A model generated the notes under the pieces. The model worked only from the letters and a program-made list of their open reading frames with translations, was not told the DNA's origin and did no database searches. Shown in pieces: positions 9,886 through 17,798 of a stretch of 62,567 nucleotides of DNA (position 1 is its first letter; every line of letters starts with the position of its first letter). Source of the DNA: Chryseobacterium caseinilyticum (GTDB taxonomy: Bacteria; Bacteroidota; Bacteroidia; Flavobacteriales; Weeksellaceae); assembly GCF_014837145.1 (NCBI RefSeq), contig NZ_JACYFS010000010.1:1-62567 (forward strand), read 5' to 3'. Both the position numbers and the translations under genes were made by a program.

Positions 9886-12747
9886 TTACAGGCTCAGCTG
9901 CAATCCAAATGAAACCGTTCTAAGGGGCGGTAAAAATGTTGCAGATCCCAGTTCCGGGTCAATGCCAAAAAATTTAGTCAGTGTTATAAGGTTCTGTCCC
10001 TGCAGAAATACTTTCACTTCCCTGAAAACTGTCTGCTTAACAGGTATGGAATAATTTAGCTGTACATTCTTAAGCCTTATAAATGATGCATCAGAAACAC
10101 TGGCATCACTCGTCTGAAATAAAGTATGCGACGGATGCGGCGTCGGACGGTAAGGCATATACAATCCAGTCAGATTTTCAGCAGACCATACATTCAGTGC
10201 TTCCACAGGAAGATTGTTCATATTTCCGGGAGAAGCTATCGCCGCATTGTAATTCCTGCTTTGCTGCTTCACAAACTGTATCAGAAATGACAGATTCAGA
10301 TTCTTATAAGCCATATTGCTGCTCAATCCTCCAAAAAACTTCTGTCCGATATTTCTGACCAGCTGGCGGTCACCTGCAGCCGAAATCGTACCGTCACCAT
10401 TAAAATCCGTAAACTGATAAACACCAGTTGCAGGATTGATCCCGTTCAGCTGATAAACTTTAATAATGCTTACCGGCTGACCTACAACATACGTATTGGC
10501 ATAAGTCGAACCTTCAATCCCCGGAAAAGAGATCAGCTTATTCCGTGGAAAACTGATATTAAACGAAGAGTTCCATGTAAAGTCTTTGGACTGTACAATC
10601 TTCCCGCTGACCTCTATTTCAAGTCCTGTATTCTGAATCACTGCATCCAGGTTGGAAAGTACCGAAGTAAATCCCGTTACCGCAGGAAGCTGATATCCTA
10701 CCAGCTGATTGCCGGAGCGGTTTCGGTAATAGGCACCGCTCAAATTCAGCCTGTTCTTAAAAAGTCCCAGCTCCAGGGCTGCTTCCATTTTCACAGTCCT
10801 TTCCCAACTGAAATCAGGATTATAAAGCTTCGAAGGAATCAGACCCGTCACCCCGTTATAGATCAGTGTTGAAGTTGTAAACGTATCCAGGTACTGGAAA
10901 TCCCCTATATTATCACTTCCTGACGTACCGTAGCTGCCTCTCAGTTTTCCAAAACTCAGCCAGGAACTGTTCTTCAGCCAATGCTCTTCAGAAAAAAGCC
11001 ATGCGGCTCCTACCGCTCCAAAGTTTGCATACTTGTTATTGGGACCGAACCTGCTGCTGCCATCCCTTCTCCCTGTAATATTCAGAATATACTTTTTATC
11101 AAACTGATAGTTCACCCTACCGAAAAATGCAGCATAGCGGTATTCCGTATTGATATGATCCAATATTACCTTGGTCTGTGCAGCACCGATATTGTAAATA
11201 AAAGAATTGCTTTCAAATCCTATTCCCTGAATTGCTCCCTGTCCTGCCTTATCCCTCTGATAAGTAGCTCCTGCAAGAATATCAATCTGGTGCTTCTCCC
11301 TTTTCCACAGATAGCTGAGCTGAGGTTCTACGATCATAGAAAACCGGTTATTGTTGCTTTTGGAAGCCTGCGAATTTGCAGGTGTTGTACCTGATGCAGG
11401 ATTGAATGCCGTATTGGGACGCAGTGACCATTCCTCCAATGTCTGATAGGTAATCCCGCCGTTCAGTTTGATCCTGAAATTCCTGAATGCTTCATATTCC
11501 GTACTCATATTCGTCAGAAACTGAAGCTGGTCATTCGAATAGGAATTCTCATATGCAGCTACCGGATTGGTAAACGTTCCGCTTTCCCAGTTCAGGCTCC
11601 CATCAGGAGAATACAGTGACGGAGCATTCGGAGAAAGAAGATGAGCAGAGCGCGTAATGTCAGAACTGATCAGGTTATTGTCCATCGCAGAAAACTGGTT
11701 GGACATATTGAAACTGAACTTCCTGTCAAGGGAACGGTGATTGATATTTCCGGAAACCGTATTGGTTCTGTACTTAAAATCCTGCCCGAATACAGTCGTC
11801 TGTTCATTATGTCCCAGGCTCAGCAAAAATGCCGTTGTTTCACTTCCCCCGCTCAACGAAAGCTGATTGGCCGAGAGTGTTGCCTGATCCCCGATCAGTT
11901 CCTTCCTCCAATCCGTAAACCTGTTTACATCCCATTTTCCATTGACATCATACGCCGTAGCAGGATATACTGTGATATTGCTGTTGGCATATGCCTGCTT
12001 TCTCATGCTGATATACTGCTCCGTATTCATCATCTTCAGATTGGAAATAGCATGGCTCAGACCATAGGAAGAATTCAAAGTCACCTTAACATTTCCCTTC
12101 TTCCCTTTTTTGGTGGTCACGAGAATCACCCCGTTTGCACCTCTTGAACCATAAATCGCTGTAGCATCAGCATCCTTCAGAATCTCAAAGCTTTCAATAT
12201 CATTGGGATTGATCGCATTCAATGGATTAAGATCCGCATTAGGCAATACCCCACCCGCATATCTTGAGATCGTGCTTCCACCTACAGGAACTCCGTCAAT
12301 AATATACAGCGGAACATTCCCGTCAACTTCAGAATTTCCCCTGTTACGAAGAGAGTTCCTCCCCCTGATCTGAATATCAAACCCCGCCCCTGCAACACCT
12401 GAACTCTGAGTAATCGAGACCCCCGCCATTCTACCCTGTGCTGCTGCAAGAACATTATATACCGGCTGATTCTCAATGTCTGCCGAACCAACCTTCGAAA
12501 TACTACCCGTCCCCTCCCTGTCACGAACCTTATAATATCCCGCATTCAGCACCACCTCATCAATCCCCTTAACATCACCTGGACGAATAGAGTCACCACT
12601 AACAGCTGTACCTGTAGAGTCCACAGCACTTACCTCTTTCCTTAATTCTTTTTTAAACAATCTGTCCTGCGCCTCCGCTTTACTGCATATCACAGCCAGC
12701 ATAAAGACACAACCCATACTTCCTATGTTATAATAGGATTTTTTCAT
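9886..12747 (-). CDS. SusC/RagA-family TonB-linked outer-membrane transporter
   Basis: 953 residues from the chosen ATG at 12747, which gives a classic signal peptide (MKKSYYNIGSMGC...SKAEAQ). An in-frame ATG at 12786 follows an AAGGAAGGAG sequence and is a real alternative; the frame opens at 12807. After a short linker comes the TonB plug: IDEVVLNAGYYK, RMAGVSI, IRGRNS, PLYIIDGVPVGG, then 'ILKDADATAIYGSRGANGVI'. The long beta-barrel ends with the family-typical FGLQLSL. The carboxypeptidase-D-regulatory-like domain found at the N-terminus of most SusC proteins is missing. It imports substrate captured by SusD using TonB energy. A ~620-nt leader lies upstream. Confidence 0.9.
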   Translation of the reverse strand: MKKSYYNIGSMGCVFMLAVICSKAEAQDRLFKKELRKEVSAVDSTGTAVSGDSIRPGDVKGIDEVVLNAGYYKVRDREGTGSISKVGSADIENQPVYNVLAAAQGRMAGVSITQSSGVAGAGFDIQIRGRNSLRNRGNSEVDGNVPLYIIDGVPVGGSTISRYAGGVLPNADLNPLNAINPNDIESFEILKDADATAIYGSRGANGVILVTTKKGKKGNVKVTLNSSYGLSHAISNLKMMNTEQYISMRKQAYANSNITVYPATAYDVNGKWDVNRFTDWRKELIGDQATLSANQLSLSGGSETTAFLLSLGHNEQTTVFGQDFKYRTNTVSGNINHRSLDRKFSFNMSNQFSAMDNNLISSDITRSAHLLSPNAPSLYSPDGSLNWESGTFTNPVAAYENSYSNDQLQFLTNMSTEYEAFRNFRIKLNGGITYQTLEEWSLRPNTAFNPASGTTPANSQASKSNNNRFSMIVEPQLSYLWKREKHQIDILAGATYQRDKAGQGAIQGIGFESNSFIYNIGAAQTKVILDHINTEYRYAAFFGRVNYQFDKKYILNITGRRDGSSRFGPNNKYANFGAVGAAWLFSEEHWLKNSSWLSFGKLRGSYGTSGSDNIGDFQYLDTFTTSTLIYNGVTGLIPSKLYNPDFSWERTVKMEAALELGLFKNRLNLSGAYYRNRSGNQLVGYQLPAVTGFTSVLSNLDAVIQNTGLEIEVSGKIVQSKDFTWNSSFNISFPRNKLISFPGIEGSTYANTYVVGQPVSIIKVYQLNGINPATGVYQFTDFNGDGTISAAGDRQLVRNIGQKFFGGLSSNMAYKNLNLSFLIQFVKQQSRNYNAAIASPGNMNNLPVEALNVWSAENLTGLYMPYRPTPHPSHTLFQTSDASVSDASFIRLKNVQLNYSIPVKQTVFREVKVFLQGQNLITLTKFFGIDPELGSATFLPPLRTVSFGLQLSL

Positions 12748-13373
12748 AGTTTTGTAATGTTTTAATTTAATTAATTCAATATTCATCGCTCCTTCCTTAG
12801 TGTCCAAACTTAGGGGAAGGGGCTTTTTTATTGAATAATGTTATCCGTCAGGCAGAGCCTGATGAATTTCTATTTCATTGGTTTCTTATCATTAAGTAAA
12901 ACATATTAATTCGCTGTGGGTTGCTTCCCATCAGACAGATTCTGAACCAAGGGATTCCCATAAGCAATCCCTTGCTGTTCAGAAAACAGGTCTTCCACCA
13001 TGCCCGATAGCAATAAGTTCAAAAAACTTAATCACCATTGCACACCGGAAAGCATCAAAATATTAATTAATATGAATGAAATTTGTCCCGAGAAAGCCGT
13101 TAAGCCGCAATAGGTTGTACACCCTACTGTATCATGTCAAGATACTCTATGTAGTAAAGCGGGCTTAGAATGTTTTGTAGAAAAAGCGGACGGCATAGAA
13201 ATAAAACAGCATGGACTCTACATAATCTGCTTTTGAGGTACTGGTATACCTTGCACACAGATAAGAGAGCCCACGCCTAGGTCGTGAGCTTCAATACTTA
13301 TCATCTTGCGTGCATAAAAATTACCAGTTTTCAAAAGCAAGGTTCTAAGCAATAGCTTCTAATATTCTTTGAA
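12748..13373 (-). promoter_or_regulatory. Long structured 5' leader of the SusCD-peptidase operon with tiny ORFs
   Basis: From the predicted start site near 13373 to the SusC ATG there are ~620 nt without a normal gene but with much structure. On the minus strand there is a 4-codon ORF MHAR (13301-13315), whose TGA overlaps, as ATGA, the ATG of a 28-codon ORF (13218-13304). A 19-codon ORF (12979-13038) ends GHGGRPVF, and another 28-codon ORF (12875-12961) begins MGIPWFRICLMG. Hairpins include 13268-13290 (AGCTCACG/CGTGGGCT with one G-U pair) and the 17-bp stem at 12940-12984. Start-stop overlaps and a start codon inside a loop suggest regulation by attenuation or translation, or small precursor peptides. 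This is inference; no known riboswitch was recognised. Confidence 0.5.
12940..12984 (-). promoter_or_regulatory. Long hairpin in the SusC leader with an ATG in its loop
   Basis: Arms TTCTGAACCAAGGGATT (12940-12956) and AATCCCTTG-CT-GTTCAGAA (12966-12984) pair over 17 bp with a single two-base bulge. On the minus strand the nine-base loop GCTTATGGG contains the ATG of the last leader ORF. There is no U-tract, so it is not a simple terminator. It could control translation or RNA processing. Confidence 0.6.
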
Positions 13374-13379
13374 GTATCG

Positions 13380-13411
13380 CAAAGTTACATCACTGTAACC
13401 TATTCTACAAA
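13380..13411 (-). promoter_or_regulatory. Bacteroidota promoter for the SusC leader transcript
   Basis: On the minus strand TTTG (13408-13411) is followed after 20 bases by TAACTTTG (13380-13387). This matches the Bacteroidota vegetative consensus TTTG-N19/20-TAnnTTTG exactly in both boxes. The start site would fall near 13373, about 620 nt upstream of SusC. Confidence 0.7.
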
Positions 13412-13432
13412 TATAATAAAAAAACACTTAAC

Positions 13433-13444
13433 GAACTATAGTTC
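13433..13444. promoter_or_regulatory. Palindromic operator candidate
   Basis: GAACTATAGTTC is a perfect 12-bp palindrome between the divergent SusC promoter (from 13411) and the XRE gene (from 13481). A second perfect inverted repeat, AACAAT-TTT-ATTGTT, lies at 13454-13468. Dimeric XRE repressors bind such sites, so autoregulation and control of the SusC operon are both plausible. Confidence 0.5.
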
Positions 13445-13480
13445 TTCATGAAAAACAATTTTATTGTTAAAATTTACTAA

Positions 13481-13789
13481 ATGTACAAATGGAATAGTGA
13501 AGAACTGAAAGATCAAGTTGCAATTTTTTTTAAAGTACATAGACTAAGAAAAGGTCTATCGCAATTTCAGGTAGGAAATGAAGTTGATCTTACCAAAGAT
13601 TACATTGGTAAGATTGAAAGAAGCAAGACTAATCCTACAATAGATGTTATTAATTCTTTATGCAATTTTCTTGAAATTGATATAAAGACATTAGTAACAA
13701 AAGTTACTGAAAATCAATTGGAAATACTAAAAATTGAGATAACTGAGCTAGAAAGTAAATCAAAAAATCTGCATAAGAAAAAAATCTAA
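13481..13789 (+). CDS. XRE-family helix-turn-helix regulator
   Basis: 102 residues. An HTH_3 domain spans about residues 12-70 with the characteristic RLRKGLSQFQVGNEVDLTKD and YIGKIERSKTNPTIDVI, where recognition-helix and Pro-Thr positions fit the family. A lysine-rich C-terminal helix (about 75-102) may serve dimerisation. The start follows TTTACTAA closely. It is divergent from the SusCD-peptidase operon, with a perfect palindrome between, and it also stands at the left edge of the AT-rich accessory island. It may therefore repress either neighbour or only itself. R-M controller proteins are of similar size, but no methylase gene is present here. Confidence 0.85.
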   Translation: MYKWNSEELKDQVAIFFKVHRLRKGLSQFQVGNEVDLTKDYIGKIERSKTNPTIDVINSLCNFLEIDIKTLVTKVTENQLEILKIEITELESKSKNLHKKKI

Positions 13790-13790
13790 C

Positions 13791-13948
13791 TTATTTAAGA
13801 TTTAGTGCTATTTCCTTGTAATATCTGTCAGAGCATTGTTTTAAAACTTGCTCTGTTTCCCGCAGATCTTTTACAAAGAAATTGCGTAGACTGATAATAC
13901 AATAACTAAAATTGTTGCAATGATGTTGTAGATTTTTAATGTTTTCAT
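13791..13948 (-). pseudogene. Small single-span membrane protein, broken by one base
   Basis: From the ATG at 13948 the minus strand reads MKTLKIYNIIATILVIVLSV and then YAISL before a stop. The adjacent frame continues FFVKDLRETEQVLKQCSDRY and then YKEIALNLK to a TAA at 13791. One extra T in a short T-run near 13875-13880 would join them into a 52-residue protein: a hydrophobic helix (about 6-25) and a charged amphipathic tail. The 158-nt length is exactly one base short of 52 codons plus stop. It lies antisense between the XRE gene and the protease-like gene. It could be a toxin-like or effector peptide, or an unrelated relic. Confidence 0.45.
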
Positions 13949-13981
13949 ATTTGTTGTTTTTGGAATAAATGTAAGAATATT

Positions 13982-13995
13982 TCTATATTAGTAGA
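13982..13995 (+). promoter_or_regulatory. Shared upstream motif, copy 1
   Basis: TCTATATTAGTAGA ends 17 bases before the start of the protease-like gene at 14013. It recurs at the same distance before the gene at 14892. TATATTAG resembles the TAnnTTTG -7 box, and a TTTTTGG lies about 20 bases upstream of this copy. Confidence 0.5.
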
Positions 13996-14012
13996 TAATT
14001 AAAGCTTACAGC

Positions 14013-14816
14013 ATGAAAGATGAAATAGTAATCGACTTATTTAATCCATATTCTCGGTTGTTTCCAAATCGAAAATTAGTTGATAAAGGCACTTTAGAAC
14101 TTATAAAACATTTAAGAACTGAAGGTTATACAATAAAAATAAAGCCTGACAATGAGGTACCATTACAATATCTATTTAAAAAAGGTTACCATGAGTTTTT
14201 TACCGATCCTGTTTATATTTTTTTTGCTGGAGCAGCGTCGTCAGTTGTTACGACTCTAATTGCTAATGGCATTCAAAAAGTATTTGATAAATGGGGGAAG
14301 AGCTCTTCTAATACAATTAACAACAATGTGATAATAATTAATAAGACGACCAACGAAACAATAAATATTGTTAATCAACCTATTTCTAAAGGTGAAATTA
14401 ATGATAAACGTAAAAAGGTAAAAACAAACGCTGAAAGATTTAAACAATGTTTTTCAATGGTAAGTCCGTATCCAAATTTGCAAACACCGATTTATCTCGA
14501 GCACAAACCACAGATAGTTGGATGGGGACGATTGGATCTAGACAATAACGGTCTGGTAGTTGAGGAAAGTATTATTTTGGATAAGATAGTGCGGAAAAAG
14601 ATTAGAAGTGGAAAAATTAAGGGGCTTAGTGTTACTGGCATTTCTGAAACTTCGATATGCAGCATCTGCGAGTCTGATTATGTTCAATGTAATCACATAG
14701 CAGGTGAAACCTATAATAATGTGATGTGTGCTAACGAATTGCATGAATCTATTTTTATCGAGGTAAGCTTAGTTTGCGTACCAATAAATGAGAAATGCCT
14801 TATAAAAATGATTTAA
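14013..14816 (+). CDS. Membrane protein with prohead-protease-like C-terminal domain
   Basis: 267 residues. The N-terminal ~60 residues are basic and unrecognised. A hydrophobic segment (about 66-86, VYIFFAGAASSVVTTLIANG) looks like a membrane anchor. An Asn/Ile-rich linker (about 97-125) follows. The C-terminal part (about 155-267) resembles phage prohead maturation proteases: LEHKPQIVGWGRLD (His164), a KGLSVTG segment (Ser206), and the closing EVSLVCVPINEKCL strand. Between them is a CxxC-x6-CxH cluster (Cys216, Cys219, Cys226, His228), a probable zinc site similar to those I recall in XkdF-like phage proteases. There are no capsid, portal or terminase genes nearby. A membrane anchor is foreign to capsid proteases, so this may be a repurposed domain in a defence role. 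Family assignment is tentative. Confidence 0.55.
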   Translation: MKDEIVIDLFNPYSRLFPNRKLVDKGTLELIKHLRTEGYTIKIKPDNEVPLQYLFKKGYHEFFTDPVYIFFAGAASSVVTTLIANGIQKVFDKWGKSSSNTINNNVIIINKTTNETINIVNQPISKGEINDKRKKVKTNAERFKQCFSMVSPYPNLQTPIYLEHKPQIVGWGRLDLDNNGLVVEESIILDKIVRKKIRSGKIKGLSVTGISETSICSICESDYVQCNHIAGETYNNVMCANELHESIFIEVSLVCVPINEKCLIKMI

Positions 14817-14861
14817 GACTTGTCTATATAAAAAAATAAATCATTAATCAATAAAAATATA

Positions 14862-14875
14862 TCTATATTAGTAGA
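14862..14875 (+). promoter_or_regulatory. Shared upstream motif, copy 2
   Basis: TCTATATTAGTAGA again, ending 16 bases before the ATG at 14892. The bases before the motif are also similar in the two copies (AAnAATATnTC). This points to separate but co-regulated transcription of the two genes. Confidence 0.5.
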
Positions 14876-14891
14876 ACTAAATATTAGAACT

Positions 14892-15131
14892 ATGAATTTA
14901 GAAAATGTACAAGAATTAAGAAATTCTATTCAGGAATTACGGAATAATAATTCATTAGAAGCTGTTAAAGCTATAGTTGAAAATATGGGAGGCAATCCGA
15001 TACATGCTACAGTATCAATTGAAGTAGCTCTCAGAGAAATCAATAATGCAGAAACGAAGCAAGAAGAAGTTTTAGTGAAATTTGATGATCTTCTAAACCA
15101 AATTGAAAATCTTTTAAGACAAGCTCCATGA
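14892..15131 (+). CDS. Small hypothetical coiled-coil protein
   Basis: 79 residues, not recognised. Two helical stretches are evident: residues 1-30 (NLENVQELRNSIQELRNNNS) and about 48-77 (REINNAETKQEEV...LLNQIENLLRQ), with leucine/isoleucine heptads. There is no signal peptide or membrane span. It lies 75 bp after the prohead-protease-like gene, carries the same 14-base upstream motif, and is followed by a strong terminator. It could be a partner, adaptor or antidote of that protein; this is inferred from context alone. Confidence 0.65.
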   Translation: MNLENVQELRNSIQELRNNNSLEAVKAIVENMGGNPIHATVSIEVALREINNAETKQEEVLVKFDDLLNQIENLLRQAP

Positions 15132-15135
15132 ATAA

Positions 15136-15162
15136 AAAAACTCTAGAGGATCTAGAGTTTTT
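15136..15162 (+). terminator. Rho-independent terminator
   Basis: Arms AAAAACTCTAG and CTAGAGTTTTT around a five-base loop, followed by more T, just after the stop at 15131. It ends the small coiled-coil gene. Confidence 0.85.
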
Positions 15163-15309
15163 CTTTCAGACTAAAACTTATCTTTCTATTTCTTAAGAAT
15201 CTTGACAATACCATTGTTAATAATTCCTTAAAGAAATGATGTTTTTGGCGGCGAAGAATGTTGATTAAAAAAAACCTTCTGTATTGATTTTGTAAAGTCT
15301 TTTATACTT

Positions 15310-16329
15310 TTATATACTAGTACCTCTTTTTCTTAAAATATTTTCTAAATCCATAATTTGTTTTGTTCTATCATCCAATTGCATTAACACATTTCCTTTC
15401 TTAACAAAACTACCTCTCAATTCTCCATTTACTCCAAATTCAATCAAATATTTTATCATCTCTCCATCGTTAAATCTAAATACAGTTACATCAATCATGG
15501 AATTATCCTTAATAGACTTATCATGTATGAAATCATTTTCAAGGATATTAAAAAGATCTTCTTCACTAAGTGTTAAATTATGAATTTTTTCTTTTGAATT
15601 TATAAAATCTTTTGAAAAAATATAGTCTGTAGGTTCTACATAAAATTTTGTTCGAGATGATTTTAAATATTCCATTTTGATAAATCCTGAATGAATAGGC
15701 TTCATTTCGTCTGCTATAGCGTGGAATATTTTAAGTTTTTTAAAATCCAAACTATGGTATTTCTTTTCCACTAAATATTTCCACCCTACTTTATTGATGA
15801 TTTCTTGCATTATAATGTCAGTGATACCGATAATATTAATTTTATCATAAGAAAAGGTATCAGGTAATACACTTACTTTTTGTCCTTTTACGACTCGCAC
15901 CATTGCACTATGGTCCAACTTAAAATCATGAATAATTTTTTGTGTTGGTATTTTAAGTAAAACCTCCCAATTTTTTTTCAAAGCAGAATGAACAGTTAGG
16001 CATTCTATACCGTAACTTTTCGCTTTATTTAGTGCAGCTGCACTAAAACCCTTTGAACAAATTAAAATTCCTTTATTTGCATTGGTATCTTCAATTACCT
16101 TTTGAAATTGATCAACGACTGAAATGTTAGCATTATGTTTATAGTCTTTGGCTTGTACAATAATAAGATGATCTGCACCTGCAAATTGATATTTGATTGA
16201 CACATCTATTTGTCTACTGATTTTTGCGCGATCATCATAAATATGATCATCATGTGTTATAATTGCATTTGGCTCCAGGCTACGATACATCCTTTCAACC
16301 AGAAGCTCATATTCTCTCCCTTTTTTCAT
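15310..16329 (-). CDS. Mrr-like restriction endonuclease
   Basis: 339 residues. The N-terminal domain (about 1-120) is an Mrr_cat type PD-(D/E)XK nuclease: GREYELLVE (Glu8), SRQIDVSI (Asp42), and IIVQAKDY with the Mrr-type Gln59-x-Lys61, followed by VVDQFQKVIEDTNANKGILI. The C-terminal ~200 residues are unrecognised and may be a DNA-recognition or effector domain. Mrr enzymes cut methylated or foreign DNA and often act without a partner methylase. It stands alone on the minus strand within the accessory island. The role as a defence nuclease is likely, but the target is unknown. Confidence 0.75.
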   Translation of the reverse strand: MKKGREYELLVERMYRSLEPNAIITHDDHIYDDRAKISRQIDVSIKYQFAGADHLIIVQAKDYKHNANISVVDQFQKVIEDTNANKGILICSKGFSAAALNKAKSYGIECLTVHSALKKNWEVLLKIPTQKIIHDFKLDHSAMVRVVKGQKVSVLPDTFSYDKINIIGITDIIMQEIINKVGWKYLVEKKYHSLDFKKLKIFHAIADEMKPIHSGFIKMEYLKSSRTKFYVEPTDYIFSKDFINSKEKIHNLTLSEEDLFNILENDFIHDKSIKDNSMIDVTVFRFNDGEMIKYLIEFGVNGELRGSFVKKGNVLMQLDDRTKQIMDLENILRKRGTSI

Positions 16330-16809
16330 TTGGATATAAAATGGTTGCTATTTTAATTACGTTTTTAAATGACAATTTAGTTTCATGTATTTTTCTTACA
16401 TTAATTTCCAGCTGATAATCATTTTGCAAAAAAATCTATTGAGAAAAATTGTTTGTATGATTTCAAATGAGAAAATCTTCCTTTATCACAGCTTTTAAAG
16501 CCTAAAATATTTAAGTTTATCAATTTGTTCAACACCAAATTGTCATCAAGTAAATATATTAATTATTTCCAAAATGAAAAGCCTCTACGCTTCTAAGTCT
16601 TCCAATTTGAAAGTTTTTATTTATGTACTCTTACTACTTTGTCTAAAATTCATAATAAAAAATATTTTAAAATGCTAAACAAAAAGTCCAATCCCTCTTG
16701 TATCCATATCTTTTTTCCTATTGCTTTTAAAATAAAATTTCAACATCTATCATAAGTTATTTAAATGCTTATATTTGATTACAATGTATAAAAGTCACAA
16801 AATTGATCG
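16330..16809. other. AT-rich intergenic region
   Basis: Between the divergent Mrr-like gene and the cassette that starts at 16810. It contains a promoter candidate at 16770. A possible 34-codon ORF at 16574-16678 (+) has a hydrophobic stretch (VFIYVLLLLCLKFII), but it has no other support. Confidence 0.4.
16770..16777 (+). promoter_or_regulatory. TAnnTTTG promoter box
   Basis: TATATTTG lies 32 bases before the ATG at 16810 and matches the Bacteroidota -7 consensus. No clear TTTG -33 box was found. It would drive the 16810-19064 cassette. Confidence 0.45.
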
Positions 16810-17524
16810 ATGTCTGAATTTAAAAAAAACAAAACTGCAATAATTGCATGGAACTCCAATACAGTAAGAAATGTAAAGCGCGAAATCTTATTTTTTGATG
16901 AACTTTACTACGATCCTTACCTTGATTTGCTGCACGAAAAACTTTTACGTAGTGTAGGAGAATTGATTAATACGGATGCAAAAATTCTTAATGATATTTC
17001 TGCGGCTCAAAATATTTTAAAGAGTAAAAATATTTTAAAGGTCTTTGGATTTGACAAATTTAAAATAAATCCAAAAAATTTTATTGATATCACAAAGCAG
17101 CAAAAAAAGTCATTAATAAAGACAGTTGACGAGTATGACTTTTTTTCACAAATCTTTTATGGATGATTATGAAAAAGCAGTTGACCTTTTATCAAAAGAA
17201 TATAAAAAAGGATTTCTAAATTTCTTAAACCTACCAAATGTATTTGATAAATTTTCAGATGCACATTTACGATTATCCAAATCTTTTTTAGAAATAAAAA
17301 ATAAAAAAACAGTTATTCCACTTGTGAATGATTTTACTTTTGCAAGGGAAGAAAAGAAAACATCAGTTATAAGATTAGTGTTAAATGATATACCTACCCC
17401 CGATGAGAAATTTACATTTGATGATATAGTTGATTTTAGAAATGACAATGATAATAGAAGGCGATACCTTGGTTTGATAGTGTGGATTAATAAGATATCT
17501 AAAGAAAATTTAGATATTGAATAA
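16810..17524 (+). pseudogene. Hypothetical protein split by a one-base frameshift
   Basis: The first frame (16810-17166, 118 codons) begins MSEFKKNKTAIIAWNSNTVR. It ends shortly after a run of seven T at 17140-17146. Removing one T makes TVDEYDFF continue directly as HKSFMDDYEKAVDLLSKEYK in the next frame, which stays open to 17524. The joined protein would be about 237 residues, soluble, with no family recognised. It heads a cassette with an 80-residue protein and a PIN-domain nuclease. Causes could be gene decay, phase variation at the T-run, or a homopolymer error. Confidence 0.65.
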
Positions 17525-17548
17525 ATTACCGATGAATATCTTTATTTA

Positions 17549-17791
17549 ATGTCTGAATTTGAAAATGAGTTCCGAAATCAAAAAATAAACAAAGAATTAA
17601 ATACAATGGAAATATTTCTAAAAATTCCACTCGAAATTGCTGAAAATTTGATAAAGATTAATTGGAGTAAGATTCCCGGTTTATTTATTGAATTAAAGAA
17701 AAATTCTTTAACTTATTATGAATCTGAGTTCAATTTACAGGGTAAGGAATTAGCATATATTTTCAAGATAAAAGAAAAGTTTAACAAATAA
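17549..17791 (+). CDS. Small hypothetical protein in the PIN cassette
   Basis: 80 residues, unrecognised. The N-terminus (SEFENEFRNQKINKELNTME) is helical and charged. The rest (FLKIPLEIAENLIKINWSKI...) could form a small alpha/beta domain. There is no membrane segment. It lies 24 bp after the split gene and 7 bp before the PIN-domain gene, so it is probably co-transcribed and translated with both. An antitoxin-like role to the PIN protein is possible, but it has no recognisable DNA-binding motif. Confidence 0.6.
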   Translation: MSEFENEFRNQKINKELNTMEIFLKIPLEIAENLIKINWSKIPGLFIELKKNSLTYYESEFNLQGKELAYIFKIKEKFNK

Positions 17792-17798
17792 TCATTAT

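Noticed and set aside
11641..12147. 168-codon ORF antisense to SusC
   Set aside because: Shadow frame of a clear SusC coding region.
13260..13267. CTCTTATC in the SusC leader, resembling the start of a SAM-I riboswitch
   Set aside because: The remaining conserved SAM-I segments and helices are absent, and the operon has no link to methionine.
16574..16678. 34-codon + strand ORF with a hydrophobic segment
   Set aside because: No ribosome site, promoter or homologue recognised; mentioned only in the intergenic entry.
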